From assembly GCF_000455245.1 (NCBI RefSeq), contig NZ_HG005170.1, positions 85,465-132,868 on the forward strand: DNA of 47,404 nucleotides, written 5' to 3'. Positions 26,484-34,486 of the stretch are shown here, in pieces; position 1 is the stretch's first letter; every line of letters starts with the position of its first letter. The translations under genes and the position numbers were made by a program. The stretch comes from Nesterenkonia massiliensis (GTDB lineage: Bacteria; Actinomycetota; Actinomycetes; Actinomycetales; Micrococcaceae). The notes beneath the pieces were generated by a model that did no database searches, was not told the DNA's origin, and saw only the letters and a program-made list of their open reading frames with translations.

Positions 26484-26568
26484 GCAACCAGATGACCGGG
26501 CCAGAACCTGCGTTTGGGGCCCGGATTGCTCCGATAACGCAGGTTTCGGCCCGGTCAAACGTGGGCTA
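26484..26568. repeat. 85-bp palindromic repeat, copy 2 (upstream of GTPase and ABC-F leader)
   Basis: The same unit as 25142-25226. The 22-bp arms 26493-26514 and 26536-26557 match at 20 of 22 positions around a 21-nt loop. It lies between the divergent GTPase gene and the ABC-F leader. Confidence 0.92.
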
Positions 26569-26589
26569 GGTGCCGCCGGCACTTTTTGC

Positions 26590-26595
26590 TACCCT
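26590..26595 (+). promoter_or_regulatory. -10 element for the ABC-F leader transcript
   Basis: TACCCT ends 8 nt before the leader-peptide ATG at 26604, so the leader peptide itself should be translated from the mRNA 5' end. Confidence 0.5.
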
Positions 26596-26603
26596 GGATT
26601 GTG

Positions 26604-26651
26604 ATGAAACACATGGGCATGCCTTCACGCCGCCTGCGCTCTGCTCTCTGA
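26604..26651 (+). CDS. 15-residue leader peptide upstream of ABC-F gene
   Basis: A short frame M-K-H-M-G-M-P-S-R-R-L-R-S-A-L-stop, starting 8 nt after a TACCCT -10 element and ending 189 nt before the ABC-F start. The intervening RNA has several hairpin-forming segments. Antibiotic-resistance ABC-F genes are often controlled by ribosome stalling on such an upstream peptide, which changes RNA folding and lets transcription or translation of the main gene proceed. The basic, Arg-rich C-terminal half would suit drug-dependent stalling. Function is inferred from position and design. Confidence 0.55.
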   Translation: MKHMGMPSRRLRSAL

Positions 26652-26680
26652 CGGCGCGCAGCACTTTGCTGACCCCTTCG

Positions 26681-26722
26681 GGTCACTGACTTCAGATCAC
26701 TGACGTCGGGTCATTGACACTG
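26681..26722. repeat. Three 14-bp tandem units in the ABC-F leader
   Basis: Units start at 26681, 26695 and 26709 with consensus G(G/A)TCA(C/T)TGAC plus four variable bases. They fall in the proposed attenuator RNA between leader peptide and ABC-F start. Confidence 0.75.
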
Positions 26723-26786
26723 CACGCCGAAAGCACCGGCAGAAATCTGGCCGGGCGAGCGTCAGCCCATTTATCACCTGCTGATT

Positions 26787-26807
26787 CCCGCGCATTTTCT
26801 GCGCGGG
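26787..26807 (+). promoter_or_regulatory. Hairpin before the ABC-F start (possible attenuator element)
   Basis: An 8-bp perfect GC-rich stem (CCCGCGCA / TGCGCGGG) with loop TTTTC ends 33 nt before the ABC-F GTG. There is no T-run after it, so it could block translation or be the 3' part of a larger switch rather than a simple terminator. Confidence 0.5.
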
Positions 26808-26840
26808 CCCGGCTCCGCTGAACGAACAAACGGAGCAGCA

Positions 26841-28478
26841 GTGTCCACCCTCAAACTCAGACCATTTCACCTTGCCGCCGATGATCTCACCGTGGTGCGC
26901 GGCGGCCGCACCATACTCAACCAACTGACCTTCAGGCTCAGCGCCGGCTCCCGATTGGCCGTTGTCGGGGAGAACGGCCGAGGCAAGACCACTCTTCTGC
27001 ACACCCTGCTAGGACGTGTGACGCCCGATGCCGGCAGTATCAGCCGGTCAGGAACGGTAGCCATTGCCGAACAAGCGCTGGATTTTGATCCCGCCGATAC
27101 CGTGGGGGTGCTTATCGCCCAGGCCGTCGAGCCCTCGCGGCGGGCAGTTGCGGAACTTGATGCGGCTGCCACGGCTCTGGCCAAGGATCCGCAGCACCAT
27201 GCTGACCGGTATGCCCAGGCACTGGAGGCAGCTGAACAACTTAATGCCTGGGATGCTGACCGGCGCGTGGATATCGCCCTCGAGGCCCTGGGTGCCTGCG
27301 CGGATCGCACCCGCCCGCTTGCTGCCCTGTCAGTTGGGCAGCGTTACCGGGTGCGACTCGCATGCTTGCTCGGTGCTCAGCAGGACCTGCTTTTGCTGGA
27401 CGAGCCCACAAATCACCTCGATGCCTCGGGCTTGGATTTTCTGACGCAGAAGATACGCGAACATCCTGGGGGAGTAGCAATCGTCAGCCATGACAGGCAG
27501 CTGCTGAAAGATACCGCGACGCACTTTCTCGACCTGGACCCAACCCACGACGGCGCCGCTCGGCTCTACGGGGGCGGGTATGAGGGCTGGCAGCAAGGAC
27601 GGCTTAAAGAGCGTGAATCCTGGGAGCAGGAGTATGAGCGTCAGATGACTGAGCGCCGTCGGCTGCAGGACTCGCTCTCAGCCGCGCAGAACCGGCTCTC
27701 CACCGGTTGGCGCCCGGAGAAAGGCACGGGCAAACACCAGCGCCAGTCCAGGGCTCCTTCAGTGGTGCAGCAGGTCAAGCGCCAGGCTCAGGCGCTGGAG
27801 CAGCACCAGCTGAGTGTGCCGCCACCGCCGCTTCGGCTGAATTTTCCGCGTCTGGATTCCAAGTCGAGCGCTGTGTACCTTTCCGCCGAACAGATTGCGG
27901 TGGCTGATCGGCTCGTCCCGGTGAGCCTGCGGCTTCGCGGCGGCGATAAAGTGCTGGTCACCGGGCCCAACGGTGCCGGCAAGTCAACGCTACTCACCGT
28001 CCTCTCCGATGCGCTTATCCCGGATCAAGGGAGCGTGCACCGCAGAACCGGGGCCCGGATTTCCCTGGTGGGTCAGGAGAACCCAGCGTGGACGGCGTCG
28101 CAGTCTGCTCGGGAGGTCTTCGAAGCACATGTCGCTGCGCTGGTGAGCTCCAGGTCTATCAGTCCCGGCGATGCCGTGTCCCTGTCTGGTCTGGGACTGC
28201 TTCCATCCGAAGCCTTGCGAGTACCGGTAGCAGATCTATCGCAGGGGCAGCAGAGAAGGCTCGAGTTGGCGATGCGCTTAGCCGAGCGGCCTCATGTGCT
28301 GCTGCTGGATGAGCCTTCGAATCACCTGGCGATGCAACTGGTGGACGAGCTGACAGAAGCGTTGCTGGTGACGAAGGCAGCCGTCGTCGTTGCCACGCAT
28401 GATCGCCAGATGATTGCGGACTTGAGCGGTTTCCGCAGAATCAACCTGCCCGGCGCACCGGCTGCTGAAGTTCGGTGA
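26841..28478 (+). CDS. ABC-F family ATPase, antibiotic-resistance (ribosomal protection) type
   Basis: A 545-residue soluble protein with two ABC domains and no membrane part. Domain 1 has Walker [10 protein letters not shown] (43-51), signature L-S-V-G-Q and Walker [12 protein letters not shown]; domain 2 has [14 protein letters not shown] and [10 protein letters not shown]. The inter-domain linker is basic, with a G-W-R-P[10 protein letters not shown] segment like the actinomycete TlrC/SrmB/LmrC group, which displaces macrolide, lincosamide or related drugs from the ribosome. The spectrum cannot be predicted. The start is GTG at 26841 with CGGAG upstream. A leader peptide and folded leader suggest drug-induced expression. 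Confidence 0.88.
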   Translation: MSTLKLRPFHLAADDLTVVRGGRTILNQLTFRLSAGSRLAVVGENGRGKTTLLHTLLGRVTPDAGSISRSGTVAIAEQALDFDPADTVGVLIAQAVEPSRRAVAELDAAATALAKDPQHHADRYAQALEAAEQLNAWDADRRVDIALEALGACADRTRPLAALSVGQRYRVRLACLLGAQQDLLLLDEPTNHLDASGLDFLTQKIREHPGGVAIVSHDRQLLKDTATHFLDLDPTHDGAARLYGGGYEGWQQGRLKERESWEQEYERQMTERRRLQDSLSAAQNRLSTGWRPEKGTGKHQRQSRAPSVVQQVKRQAQALEQHQLSVPPPPLRLNFPRLDSKSSAVYLSAEQIAVADRLVPVSLRLRGGDKVLVTGPNGAGKSTLLTVLSDALIPDQGSVHRRTGARISLVGQENPAWTASQSAREVFEAHVAALVSSRSISPGDAVSLSGLGLLPSEALRVPVADLSQGQQRRLELAMRLAERPHVLLLDEPSNHLAMQLVDELTEALLVTKAAVVVATHDRQMIADLSGFRRINLPGAPAAEVR

Positions 28479-28902
28479 CCCAGTCCGACTGATCTGCCGA
28501 CTCTGCTCGAACGTAGAGTTCTCGGCAGGGGCCGGAGGGTTCGTACCCGCGGGCAAGGATCTCCTCATGCAGGGCCTGCCAACTGTGGTGGATCTGCATC
28601 ATGGGTCCCATATGCACCGTGACGAACGCCTCCGGTTCCTGCCGCAGGGTGATGAGCTCAAACCCTTGCTGCTCCGGGCCCGAGTAGGCGTAGCCCACGG
28701 TGACCTCGGTGCCTTCCTCGGTCATGTTGTAGGCGGCAACCGGAGTTTCAAGCGCCCCTGGTGTGCTGCCGATGATGGAGGCGATCGCATCGAAGGAGGG
28801 GCCCACCACCTCTGCGATCTGGGGCTGTTCAGCCACGACGGACCTACGAGCTGCCAGCTGGAGGGCGGGCAGCGATTTCTTCACGATTTCACGGGATGAC
28901 AT
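28441..28902 (-). pseudogene. Truncated MerR-type regulator: GyrI-like effector-binding domain only
   Basis: The intact part is a 153-residue GyrI-like/AraC effector-binding domain (V-A-A-Y-N-M-T, V-T-V-G-Y-A-Y-S-G, T-V-H-M-G-P-M-M-Q-I-H-H-S-W). Reading the same frame upstream gives a typical MerR dimerisation coiled coil (R-R-R-A-E-V-E-Q-E-H-R-I-A-E-A-R-L then V-E-R-R-L-H-L-I-E-K-E) that stops at an in-frame TAG at 29004-29002. No MerR DNA-binding domain is present anywhere upstream. The ATG at 28902 has a good AAGGAG 7 nt before it, so a stand-alone ligand-binding protein may still be made. It is convergent with the ABC-F gene, the end of which it overlaps. Confidence 0.65.
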
Positions 28903-29050
28903 GTGGTGCTCCTTTTCAATGAGGTGGAGTCTGCGCTCAACATCGGCCAAGCGAGCTTCAGCGATCCGATGCTCCTGCTCCACCTCGGCCCTGCGCCGAT
29001 GCTATATAAGTTTCCAAGTAATGGCTCGGTGTCTTGCTTCTGCGAGACTC

Positions 29051-30544
29051 TCACTGGACCTCGGCATCAGGCGGGGCGACACTGTGGCGCTGAGCGCCGT
29101 CGATCGAGGCGACGCCACTGACTGCGCTTAGCCTGTGCGTACCCGAAACCTCGTCGCTTTGAACTGACGCCCCTTCGGTATACCCGGTGACCTGGCCCAG
29201 GCTGCGCAGCACCTTCTCCACCACCAGGCCGGCCTCCTGCAACTGAGCGACGACGTCGTCGATATGGCTCAGATGCTCATCATCGACGGTGATGACCCAG
29301 TGCTGGGGTTCAGCCGTGCCAGCCTCTGCCGTGCCAGCCTCTGCCGTCCCAGTTCCTGGCACGCCGGCCCCTGCCATGCCGCCCCCTGTGGTTGGCGACT
29401 CCGACACCAGGTTCGCCGGTACCGCCGCCAGTCCCGCACCCACATCCTCTGCGGCAGCTCCCTGAATCGGGACCGCCGCAGAAATCAGAGCATCCCGCAA
29501 CTCTTGACCACGCAGTCCGCTGGCACCCGCGATCACTGCAGCAATCCCCGAGACATGTGGAGCCGCCATCGAGGTGCCGCTGATGCTCTGATAATGCTGC
29601 GGGGTCGGCCAGGCCGAATAGATCTCCACCCCGGGGGCGGCAATATCGATCTCACCGCCCTCATGCGGCAGCGATCGCGCAGAAAAGTTCGCGATCCGCA
29701 GCTGCTCGTCCACCGCGGCCACCGCCATCACATACGGGCTGTTCGCCGGCGCGCCCACAAAACCGTGGTCTCCGGCACTGCGGTGAGCATTATTGCCTGC
29801 TGCCGCAATCATCACAGCACCCTGCTCCAAAGCCCGCCGACCAGCAGTTACATAGGGAGGATGCACCTGGGGCACATCCGCTCCTAAAGACATAGAGATC
29901 ACCTGGCAGTCGTTCTGCAGCGCCCAGTCGATACCCGCCAGGATAGAAGTATCTGAGCCCGCGCCGTCGTCCCCGAGAACCTTGGCGGAGTAGATCTCTG
30001 CCTCCGAGGCCACACCATAGCCGGGGCTCTGCGCAGCCCCCGCGGCCGGGTGCCACGGTCCGCAGGCAGTGCCAATGCAATGCGTCCCATGGCCGTGAAC
30101 ATCCTGCGGACCCTGACCGGGGATGAAAGACTCCACGACGACGCTCCTGTCGGCAAAGTCAGGATGGGAGGCGTCAAAGCCGGTATCAAGTACCGCCACC
30201 CGCACACCGGCGCCCGCCACACCGGTCTGCACGGCCCGGCGGATCTGTACTGCCTCCAGACCCCAGGTGAACTCACCGGCACCAGGTGAGGCCCCGCCGT
30301 CGCGATCTGCACCTGCGTTAATCGCGTAATAGGTCAGCTCCGGGAAGTACTGCATGGGCCGCTGCTGCGCAGCGCAGCGTCCCCGAAAAGCTTCCAGGCG
30401 CTCGGGCTCATCCTCCACCACGCCAATGCCCAGCCGCGGGAAGTAGATATCGGTGGAAAAGCCCTGGGTATGAAGCAGCCCGGGCGCTTCCCGGTGCCGG
30501 ACCTCTTCATCGGCGGTATCAAACGAGATCACGAATCGTCCCAT
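29051..30544 (-). CDS. Intracellular S8 family serine peptidase (subtilase)
   Basis: A 497-residue subtilisin-like peptidase with an intact triad: Asp in V-A-V-L-D-T-G-F-D, His in G-H-G-T-H-C-I-G, and Ser in G-T-S-M-A-A-P-H-V-S-G, plus the oxyanion Asn in A-A-A-G-N-N. There is no signal peptide or membrane anchor, so it probably acts inside the cell. About 110 residues precede the catalytic domain, and a C-terminal extension of about 100 residues contains an A-G-T-A-E repeat. The ATG at 30544 with GGAG 9 nt upstream is preferred. The frame is open to 30697, but the extra 51 residues look non-coding and would overlap the purK promoter region. Confidence 0.85.
   Translation of the reverse strand: MGRFVISFDTADEEVRHREAPGLLHTQGFSTDIYFPRLGIGVVEDEPERLEAFRGRCAAQQRPMQYFPELTYYAINAGADRDGGASPGAGEFTWGLEAVQIRRAVQTGVAGAGVRVAVLDTGFDASHPDFADRSVVVESFIPGQGPQDVHGHGTHCIGTACGPWHPAAGAAQSPGYGVASEAEIYSAKVLGDDGAGSDTSILAGIDWALQNDCQVISMSLGADVPQVHPPYVTAGRRALEQGAVMIAAAGNNAHRSAGDHGFVGAPANSPYVMAVAAVDEQLRIANFSARSLPHEGGEIDIAAPGVEIYSAWPTPQHYQSISGTSMAAPHVSGIAAVIAGASGLRGQELRDALISAAVPIQGAAAEDVGAGLAAVPANLVSESPTTGGGMAGAGVPGTGTAEAGTAEAGTAEPQHWVITVDDEHLSHIDDVVAQLQEAGLVVEKVLRSLGQVTGYTEGASVQSDEVSGTHRLSAVSGVASIDGAQRHSVAPPDAEVQ
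29313..29357. repeat. 15-bp tandem repeats in the subtilase gene
   Basis: Two identical 15-bp units and a diverged third encode the repeated A-G-T-A-E in the C-terminal extension. Confidence 0.75.
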
Positions 30545-30577
30545 AGTCGGCGGCTCCAGTTCTGCGCATCGCCCGCG

Positions 30578-30604
30578 CTGAGTTCTCCGGTAACTGAGTT
30601 CTCC
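30578..30604. promoter_or_regulatory. Paired 11-bp direct repeat upstream of subtilase gene
   Basis: CTGAGTTCTCC occurs at 30578-30588 and 30594-30604 (16-bp period), 34 bp before the chosen subtilase start. This could be a regulator site if the start at 30544 is correct. Confidence 0.35.
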
Positions 30605-30704
30605 TGTATCGGTGACGGCTACGCTACTGGCCGGCACCTCACCGCGGAACCCCCGGACCTGCCCTGCGCGGTGTTGCGTGATGCTTGCACCAGTCAACAG
30701 CGCG

Positions 30705-30710
30705 CATAAT
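30705..30710 (+). promoter_or_regulatory. -10 element for leaderless purK
   Basis: CATAAT (one mismatch to TATAAT) ends 8 nt before the GTG at 30719. There is no Shine-Dalgarno at the right place. Confidence 0.45.
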
Positions 30711-30718
30711 GGGGGACT

Positions 30719-31999
30719 GTGACTGGTACTGACTCAACCCCACGCGTCGGAGTTCTAGGCGACGGGCAGCTTGCCCGCATGATGGCCCCGGCGGCTGTGG
30801 AGCTCGGCATCGAGCTGCATCTGCTGGCCGGCAGCGCCGAAGCCTCAGCGGCTCAGGTGATCCCTCACACCGTCATCGGGGACTACCGCAGCGTGGAGGA
30901 CGTGCTGGCCTTCGCCAAGGGGCGGGATGGCCGGGCCATGGATGCCATCACCTTTGACCACGAACACGTGCCCGCAGAGGTGCTCGATGCCCTCGCCGAG
31001 GCTGGCATCGCCATGAACCCCGGACCGCAGGCGCTCATCTTCGCCCAGGACAAACTGGCCATGCGCCGGGCCGTGGAGGACCTCGGGTTGCCTAACCCTC
31101 GCTGGAATGAGGTCCACACCGCCGAGGAGCTGATCAGCTTCGGCAACGCCATCGGCTGGCCGGTAGTGCTGAAGACCCCGCGCGGGGGTTATGACGGCAA
31201 AGGCGTGATGATTATCGACGACGCCGCGGCCGCCCAGTCCACCGAGGTCACCGAGTGGTTCTCCCGTGCCGAGCAGCAGCAGACCGGCCTGTTGGCCGAG
31301 CAGAAAGTTCCCTATAGCCGTGAGCTCTCCGCCCAGGTGGCTCGCTCACCGCGAGGCGAGATTGTGGCCTATCCAGTGGTCGAATCCACTCAGACCAACG
31401 GGGTCTGTGACGAAGTCATCGCCCCAGCCCCGCGCACCAGTGCTGAGCATGTTGCCGAGGCAGAACGCATCGCCCGCACCATCGCTGAAGACTTAGGCGT
31501 CACCGGCATGCTGGCTGTGGAGCTCTTCGAAATCACTGAGACCTCAGATGCCGACGTCGCCCCCGGAATCTACGTCAACGAACTCGCCATGCGCCCGCAC
31601 AACTCCGGGCACTGGACCATGGATGGTGCGGTCACCAGCCAGTTCGAGCAGCATCTGCGTGCTGTGCTGAACCTGCCGCTGGGCAGCACCGCGGTGACCG
31701 GTGGGGCCGGGGGATATGTGGTGATGAAGAACCTGCTGGGCGGGCGCAACCAGGACCTGCACGCCGCCGTCCCCTCTGCAATGCGCCGATCCCCGCATTC
31801 AAAGATCCATCTCTACGGCAAGGACCCCAAACCCGGACGCAAGATCGGGCACGTCAATATTCTCAGCCAGACCACCCGTCCCTCCGAGGCCTACGAGGCC
31901 TCCCGCAAACGGCTTGAGCGTGCCCGGCACACTGCCGCAGAGACAGCGCGCCTCATCGTAGACGGCCCCGACGATCACACCCAGGAGAATCAGGCATGA
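30719..31999 (+). CDS. purK: N5-carboxyaminoimidazole ribonucleotide synthase
   Basis: An ATP-grasp enzyme that carboxylates AIR with bicarbonate to N5-CAIR, in de novo purine synthesis. At 426 residues it shows [11 protein letters not shown] (N-terminal nucleotide-type fold), [18 protein letters not shown] (ATP-grasp loop), V-E-L-F-E and [14 protein letters not shown]. The start is GTG at 30719. Its stop overlaps the purE start (ATGA), and the two act in consecutive steps. Confidence 0.95.
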   Translation: MTGTDSTPRVGVLGDGQLARMMAPAAVELGIELHLLAGSAEASAAQVIPHTVIGDYRSVEDVLAFAKGRDGRAMDAITFDHEHVPAEVLDALAEAGIAMNPGPQALIFAQDKLAMRRAVEDLGLPNPRWNEVHTAEELISFGNAIGWPVVLKTPRGGYDGKGVMIIDDAAAAQSTEVTEWFSRAEQQQTGLLAEQKVPYSRELSAQVARSPRGEIVAYPVVESTQTNGVCDEVIAPAPRTSAEHVAEAERIARTIAEDLGVTGMLAVELFEITETSDADVAPGIYVNELAMRPHNSGHWTMDGAVTSQFEQHLRAVLNLPLGSTAVTGGAGGYVVMKNLLGGRNQDLHAAVPSAMRRSPHSKIHLYGKDPKPGRKIGHVNILSQTTRPSEAYEASRKRLERARHTAAETARLIVDGPDDHTQENQA

Positions 32000-32604
32000 G
32001 CACCGCAGAGACACCCCTGGTTGGTCTGGTCATGGGGTCCAATTCGGACTGGCCCACTATGAAAGCCGCTGCTGAGGCGCTGGACGAATTCGGCATCCCC
32101 TTTGAAGCGGATGTGGTCTCCGCCCACCGGATGGCTGAAGAGATGATCGCCTATGGCAAGAAGGCCCACACCCGCGGTATCCGTGTGATCATCGCCGGTG
32201 CCGGCGGGGCCGCCCACCTTCCGGGCATGCTGGCCTCGGTGACGCCCTTGCCGGTGATCGGTGTGCCGGTGCCGCTGAAATACCTCGACGGCATGGACTC
32301 GCTGCTGTCCATTGTGCAGATGCCCGCCGGGGTCCCGGTGGCCACAGTGTCAGTGGGCGGCGCGCGCAACGCCGGGCTACTGGCAGTGCGCACTCTGGCC
32401 GCCGGCAGCGACGAGATGGCCGCCGAACTGCGGAACAAGCTGCTGGAGTTCCAGCAGAAGCTGGCGGCCGAAGCCCACGCCAAGGGAGAAGCACTGCGTA
32501 CTGAAGCCGCGCAGCTATCCACCTTCCGCCCGCGCAGCGACTCACCTGCAGCCGACGACGCCGCACCCAGCACTGAATCCCCCCACGCCGCAGGCGCTGC
32601 TTAA
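31996..32604 (+). CDS. purE: N5-CAIR mutase
   Basis: PurE moves the carboxyl group of N5-CAIR to carbon, giving CAIR. The class I pattern is clear: [11 protein letters not shown] near the start, [11 protein letters not shown] with the active His, and [12 protein letters not shown]. At 202 residues it has a C-terminal tail of about 35 residues rich in Ser/Ala/Asp that is not part of the fold. The ATG overlaps purK and has AGGAG 8 nt upstream. Confidence 0.95.
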   Translation: MSTAETPLVGLVMGSNSDWPTMKAAAEALDEFGIPFEADVVSAHRMAEEMIAYGKKAHTRGIRVIIAGAGGAAHLPGMLASVTPLPVIGVPVPLKYLDGMDSLLSIVQMPAGVPVATVSVGGARNAGLLAVRTLAAGSDEMAAELRNKLLEFQQKLAAEAHAKGEALRTEAAQLSTFRPRSDSPAADDAAPSTESPHAAGAA

Positions 32605-32607
32605 ACC

Positions 32608-34287
32608 GTGACCACCCCCACCATCACCTACCACGAGTTCAGCGACTCAGCCGATGCCCTGCGCGATCCGCGCACTGCCAGCCCTCAGGACCGCACCCGC
32701 CGGGCACTGATTCTTACGGCACTAACACTGTTCATTCCCGGCGGCGCACAGATCGCGGCAGGCTCACGGGCCCTGGGGCGGGCGGCGCTGGCGGTCACCG
32801 TCGGGTGCTGGTTCCTGCTGCTCTTAGGCGCAGCGTTCTTCTTCACCATGCGCGGAGTGCTGCTCAGTGCGCTGACGCAGCCCTTCATCATGTGGGTGGC
32901 CGCAGCACTGCTGGCAGGCCTGGCCATCGGATGGCTGCTGCTGTGGCTGGACACTTTCCGGCTCATCCGCTTCGCCACGCTGGCTCCGGGATTCAAACCG
33001 ATCATCGCAGTGACCCTCATCGTGCTCATCACCCTCACCAGCGGTGGACTGGGCTACGCGGCGCACCTGGTGAATCAGGGACGAGAAGCCCTGTCAGGGA
33101 TCTTCTCCTCCGGTCCTTCCATTCCGGCAGAGGAAGGGCGCTATAACTTCCTGTTATTGGGAGCTGACTCCGGGGAGGGCCGCGAAGGTGTGCGCCCGGA
33201 CTCGATTCACATGATCTCGGTCAATCAGCAAACCTCCGAGAGCATCATCTTCTCCATTCCGAGGGACTTCCAGAACGCCCGCTTCAGCGAAGACTCTCCC
33301 ATGCGACAGGTTTACCCGGAGGGTTATAACCGCGGCAATGAGTGCATTATCAACTTCCTCTACACCGAGGTGACCAACCAGTACTCCCACCTCTACCCAG
33401 AGGCCCAGGATCCTGGGGCTGAAGCCATGATGGAAGCCATCTCCGGCACCCTTGACCTGAGTATCCACGGTTACGTGATGGTAGATATGGGCGGATTCTC
33501 CGAGCTGATCGACGCCATGGGCGGAGTCACCGTGGAGACCAGCGGCTGGGTCCCCTATGACGGCCGGCACCCGGAGACTGACCGCTGGGGTGACTGGTGG
33601 TTTGAGCCCGGTATCCATACCTTCAACGGAGACCAAGCCCTCTCCTATGCGCGGTCTCGGAAGTACTCCTCCGACTACAACCGCATCCAGCGCCAGCAGT
33701 GCATCCAGCAGGCCATGGTCGCCCAGTTCACCCCGCAGACCCTGCTGACCCGGTTCACCGAACTGATGCAGGCCAGTGAGAATCTCTTCGAGACCAATAT
33801 CCCGCAGTCCCAGCTGGGCAGCCTGCTGAACCTGGCGGTGGATGCCCAGAAGCACACTCCCCAGCGCCTAGTCATCGGCGCCCCGGATTTCGGTCCCCCC
33901 TCGGAACTGTTCTCCACCTACCCGGACTTTGACCGCATTCACGCTCGCGTGGATGAGCTGATCGCTAATGAAGGTCAGGAAGAAGAGACCGAAGAGACTG
34001 CAACCCCGGAGAACCAGGCGCAAGAGAACTCAGATCAGGATCAGACTGAACCTGCGGAGGATTCCAGTGCTGGGTCTGCCCCCGGCCCCACACCGGAGCA
34101 CAGTGATCCTGCGGTTTCTGGTGACATGCCACCGGCTGAGAATGAGACCGCACCGGCTGAGCTGACTCAACCAGATGGTTCGCCGCTCACCATGGAATAC
34201 CTCATAGAGGCTGAGCAAGCAGGCAATCTCGCAGTGCTGGAAGAAGCAGCCCGCGATAACAACGAGTGCACCCCGGTGCGGGGTTGA
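32608..34287 (+). CDS. LytR-CpsA-Psr (LCP) family cell-wall glycopolymer transferase
   Basis: LCP proteins attach teichoic-acid-like or arabinogalactan-type glycopolymers from a lipid carrier to peptidoglycan. This 559-residue protein has four hydrophobic segments in the first 155 residues, then the external LCP domain (about 170-400) with L-L-L-G-A-D-S-G, D-S-I-H-M-I-S, S-I-P-R-D-F, V-D-M-G-G-F-S-E-L-I-D-A-M-G-G-V and Y-A-R-S-R-K, whose Arg and Asp residues bind the polyprenyl phosphate. An acidic low-complexity tail (about 455-525) follows. It starts with GTG only 3 bp after purE, so it belongs to the purKE operon. A 14-bp tandem repeat overlaps the stop codon. Confidence 0.92.
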   Translation: MTTPTITYHEFSDSADALRDPRTASPQDRTRRALILTALTLFIPGGAQIAAGSRALGRAALAVTVGCWFLLLLGAAFFFTMRGVLLSALTQPFIMWVAAALLAGLAIGWLLLWLDTFRLIRFATLAPGFKPIIAVTLIVLITLTSGGLGYAAHLVNQGREALSGIFSSGPSIPAEEGRYNFLLLGADSGEGREGVRPDSIHMISVNQQTSESIIFSIPRDFQNARFSEDSPMRQVYPEGYNRGNECIINFLYTEVTNQYSHLYPEAQDPGAEAMMEAISGTLDLSIHGYVMVDMGGFSELIDAMGGVTVETSGWVPYDGRHPETDRWGDWWFEPGIHTFNGDQALSYARSRKYSSDYNRIQRQQCIQQAMVAQFTPQTLLTRFTELMQASENLFETNIPQSQLGSLLNLAVDAQKHTPQRLVIGAPDFGPPSELFSTYPDFDRIHARVDELIANEGQEEETEETATPENQAQENSDQDQTEPAEDSSAGSAPGPTPEHSDPAVSGDMPPAENETAPAELTQPDGSPLTMEYLIEAEQAGNLAVLEEAARDNNECTPVRG

Positions 34288-34323
34288 TCTGGACAGGCTG
34301 ATCTGGACAGGCTGATCTGGACC
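34285..34323. repeat. 14-bp tandem repeat over the LCP stop codon
   Basis: TGATCTGGACAGGC is present twice plus a partial third copy. The first TGA is the stop codon of the LCP gene. Confidence 0.85.
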
Positions 34324-34473
34324 GCTGAACGTACGCCCAGTGCAGCTGGTACCAGTGGCTGAGACCGCAGGGCACCTCAGTTGCGGCGTCGTCGGCTTGT
34401 TGTGAAGCTGGGAGTTTGGCCACAATCTCCTGCAGATGCCATGAAATACCTCTGACCGGGCACAGCCCGCTGG

Positions 34474-34479
34474 TATGGT
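34474..34479 (+). promoter_or_regulatory. -10 element for leaderless manA
   Basis: TATGGT ends 7 nt before the GTG at 34487, arguing for that start over the ATG at 34475, which lies inside the hexamer itself. Confidence 0.5.
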
Positions 34480-34486
34480 TCATCCG

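Noticed and set aside
30545-30697. Longer N-terminus for the subtilase
   Set aside because: The added 51 residues are Arg-rich and unlike a signal peptide or prodomain, they contain the direct repeats, and they reach to within about 10 bp of the purK -10 on the other strand.
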